The notes under the pieces were generated by a model. The model saw only the letters and a list, made by a program, of their open reading frames with translations, made no database searches and was not told the origin of the DNA. A program made the position numbers and the translations under genes. Shown in pieces: positions 6,382-8,098 of a DNA stretch of 8,098 nucleotides. The DNA lies in contig CANIDW010000058.1 in assembly GCA_947466165.1 (NCBI GenBank), positions 1 to 8,098 on the forward strand, given 5' to 3'. The DNA comes from Comamonadaceae bacterium. GTDB lineage: Bacteria; Pseudomonadota; Gammaproteobacteria; Burkholderiales; Burkholderiaceae_C. Each line of letters begins with the position of its first letter. Positions within the stretch are counted from its first letter, which is position 1.

Positions 6382-7641
6382 ATGTCAGACACTTTGCTGG
6401 CGCAAATGAGCGAGCGCAAAGCCGCTGTTCGCGACTACGCCATCGTCACTGCCGCCTACTGGGGCTTCACACTGACAGACGGTGCGCTGCGCATGATGGT
6501 GCTGCTGCATTTTTACCGGCTGGGCTACTCATCGTTCTCGCTGGCTTTGCTGTTCTTGCTGTACGAGGCAGCCGGCGTTCTGGCCAACCTGATAGGTGGC
6601 TGGCTGGCCACACGCTACGGCATTGCCCGCATGCTGGCCGTTGGAATGAGCTTGCAGATCATCGGTTTTTTACTGCTCTCTCTGCTTCAACCCGAATGGA
6701 CTGCAGCCTTGTCCGTGACGTGGGTGGTGATCGCGCAAGGTATCTGCGGCGTTGCCAAAGATCTCACCAAGACTGCCAGCAAATCGGCCATCAAAATCAC
6801 TGCAGACAGGGCACAGAATCAAGGTAGCGGTCAACTTTTCAAGTGGGTGGCCTGGTTCACCGGCAGCAAAAATGCGATGAAAGGTGTGGGGTTTTTCCTG
6901 GGCGGCTTGCTGCTGGACCAGTTGGGATTTGGTCCGGCTTTGTGGGTCATGGCCGCCCTGCTGGGCGTGGTACTGGCGGGCGTGCTGATGTTTGTGCCGC
7001 GCCTGATGGGCAAACGAGATGCCTCGAAAACAGCCAAAGAATTTTTGGCTAAAAACCGGGGCATCAACCTGCTGGCGCTGGCGCGTGTGGTGCTGTTTGG
7101 CGCACGCGACGTTTGGTTTGTAGTGGGCGTGCCTGTGTTTTTGTATGCCTCCGGGTGGACCTTCACCATGGTGGGCGGCTTTTTAGCGCTCTGGACCATT
7201 GGCTACGGCCTGGTGCAAGCCTTGGCACCGCAGATCGTGCGCCGCAGTGACGACGGCCTGAGCCGCGAGGTGCCGGCAGCACGCTGGTGGTCTGCCGCAC
7301 TGGCTGCAATCACTGTCACTCTGGCGGTGGCGGTGGGCCTGCACGCACCGCAACTGCAATGGGTGGTGGTTTTCGGCCTGGTGCTCTTTGGCATTGCCTT
7401 TGCAGTCAATTCATCTGTCCACTCTTACCTGGTGCTGGCCTATGCCGGCAGTGAAAAAGCGGCTGAAGACGTCGGTTTTTATTACGCCGCCAACGCCTTG
7501 GGCCGCTTTGGCGGAACACTGCTGTCCGGCTTGCTCTACCAGTGGGGCGGCCTGCTCTGGGCGCTGATCGCCTCAGCCATGATGATGACGGCCTGCTGGC
7601 TGGTGACATTGGCGCTGCCAGTGGTTCGGCCTAAGACATGA
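6382..7641 (+). CDS. arsJ: ArsJ, organoarsenical (1-arseno-3-phosphoglycerate) efflux permease, MFS
   Basis: 419-residue major-facilitator protein of the inner membrane, with roughly 10-12 hydrophobic segments by eye. The N-terminal signature VRDYAIVTAAYWGFTLTDGALRMMVLLHFYRLGYS is typical of ArsJ, as are GVAKDLTKTASKSAIK (123-138) and LFKWVAWFTGSKNAMKG (152-168). ArsJ exports 1-arseno-3-phosphoglycerate made by the companion GAPDH, and the pair confers arsenate resistance without arsenate reduction. It starts 5 bases after the gapdh stop with a weak GAAG ribosome site; a second in-frame Met at 6406 is an alternative start, as many relatives begin close to the VRDY motif. Its TGA overlaps the ATG of the next gene. 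No arsR, arsC or acr3 is visible in the window. Confidence 0.93.
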   Translation: MSDTLLAQMSERKAAVRDYAIVTAAYWGFTLTDGALRMMVLLHFYRLGYSSFSLALLFLLYEAAGVLANLIGGWLATRYGIARMLAVGMSLQIIGFLLLSLLQPEWTAALSVTWVVIAQGICGVAKDLTKTASKSAIKITADRAQNQGSGQLFKWVAWFTGSKNAMKGVGFFLGGLLLDQLGFGPALWVMAALLGVVLAGVLMFVPRLMGKRDASKTAKEFLAKNRGINLLALARVVLFGARDVWFVVGVPVFLYASGWTFTMVGGFLALWTIGYGLVQALAPQIVRRSDDGLSREVPAARWWSAALAAITVTLAVAVGLHAPQLQWVVVFGLVLFGIAFAVNSSVHSYLVLAYAGSEKAAEDVGFYYAANALGRFGGTLLSGLLYQWGGLLWALIASAMMMTACWLVTLALPVVRPKT

Positions 7642-8098
7642 ACTCCCGCACGCAAAGCCGGCCTGAAGAATTAGCCAATAGCTTGAGCCACGGCGCGGCA
7701 CTGTTGGGTGCCTTGGCAGCAGTACCGTTTTTGCTGGGTGCAGCCAATCCATCCGGTGAAGCTCCGCGCACAGGCTCTCTCATCTTTGCACTGACGATGG
7801 TTTTGCTGTACTTCACCTCCACGGTTTACCATGCGCTGCCCGAGGGGCGGGGTAAAAATTTCTTTCTCAAACTTGACCACGGCGCCATCTTTTTTTTCAT
7901 CGCCGGCAGTTACACACCCTTTGCACTGGCCAACACGATCGCCACGCCGGATTGGATAACGCTGGGGCTGGTCTGGCTGACCGCTTTGTTGGGTGCTGCA
8001 TTGAAAATAAGCAACAAAATGTCATCGCCCTGGCTGTCCACCAGCCTTTACCTGGTGATGGGTTGGCTGGTACTGGTAGCAGCTTTGCCCGTGGTGCG
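7638..8098 (+). CDS. trhA: TrhA / hemolysin III family (PAQR-type) membrane protein, N-terminal part (3' end outside window)
   Basis: The frame opens at ATG 7638, overlapping the arsJ stop as ATGA, and runs off the window after 153 complete codons. The start EELANSLSHGAALLGA (10-25), then STVYHALPEG (61-70) and KLDHGAIFFFIAGSYTPFAL (78-97), are hallmarks of the TrhA/HlyIII/YqfA family. The Ser61-xxx-His65 pair and Asp80 belong to the putative metal site shared with PAQR receptors and the CREST hydrolase superfamily; the C-terminal HxxxH would be outside the window. At least four hydrophobic segments are visible of the expected seven. Bacterial members are linked to membrane-lipid homeostasis; the old name hemolysin III is not good evidence of a toxin. 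The overlap suggests translational coupling with arsJ and the same Pho-type promoter. Confidence 0.88.
   Translation, partial: MNSRTQSRPEELANSLSHGAALLGALAAVPFLLGAANPSGEAPRTGSLIFALTMVLLYFTSTVYHALPEGRGKNFFLKLDHGAIFFFIAGSYTPFALANTIATPDWITLGLVWLTALLGAALKISNKMSSPWLSTSLYLVMGWLVLVAALPVV

Noticed and set aside
6306..6827. 173-codon plus-strand frame overlapping the gapdh end and arsJ start
   Set aside because: It is a shifted reading of arsJ, whose own frame carries the ArsJ signature throughout.

Overview
The window looks like chromosomal DNA of a betaproteobacterium, most likely a Comamonadaceae-type Burkholderiales. This is inferred from the style of the PhoR C-terminus, the moderately high G+C and the protein sequences; no rRNA or other taxonomic marker is present. 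Almost every gene can be tied to phosphate limitation or to arsenate, the toxic analogue of phosphate. I see no mobile element, CRISPR array, tRNA or rRNA.

Layout, left to right. (1) Bases 1-685, plus strand: the C-terminal part of the phosphate-sensing histidine kinase PhoR, cut by the left edge. (2) Bases 787-2684, minus strand: a translationally coupled pair, a PlcP-type metallophosphoesterase (annotated in many databases as UDP-2,3-diacylglucosamine diphosphatase) followed by an Agt-type GT4 glycosyltransferase. This is the known gene pair for replacing phospholipids with glycolipids under phosphate starvation. (3) Bases 2685-2894: the plcP promoter region, with a 40-bp array of four PhoB-type half-sites, a -10 element and a leader hairpin, followed by the terminator of the next gene. 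(4) Bases 2895-5135, minus strand: a PhoX-family (DUF839) alkaline phosphatase with a Tat signal and a lipobox. (5) Bases 5136-5332: a divergent promoter region with one Pho box pointing each way. (6) Bases 5333-8098, plus strand: a compact operon of ArsJ-associated glyceraldehyde-3-phosphate dehydrogenase, the organoarsenical exporter ArsJ and the start of a TrhA/hemolysin III (PAQR-type) membrane protein that runs off the right edge.

How the genes fit together (inference). PhoR senses low phosphate and, through PhoB, would switch on three transcription units. PhoX releases phosphate from extracytoplasmic esters. PlcP and Agt recover phosphate from membrane lipids by exchanging phospholipids for glycolipids. 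GAPDH and ArsJ remove arsenate, which enters more when high-affinity phosphate uptake is induced: GAPDH makes 1-arseno-3-phosphoglycerate and ArsJ exports it. The most notable point is that the gapdh-arsJ operon has no arsR or arsC beside it within the window, but does have a good Pho-box match (12 of 14 half-site positions by hand alignment) just upstream. This suggests arsenate resistance that is induced by phosphate starvation rather than by arsenic.
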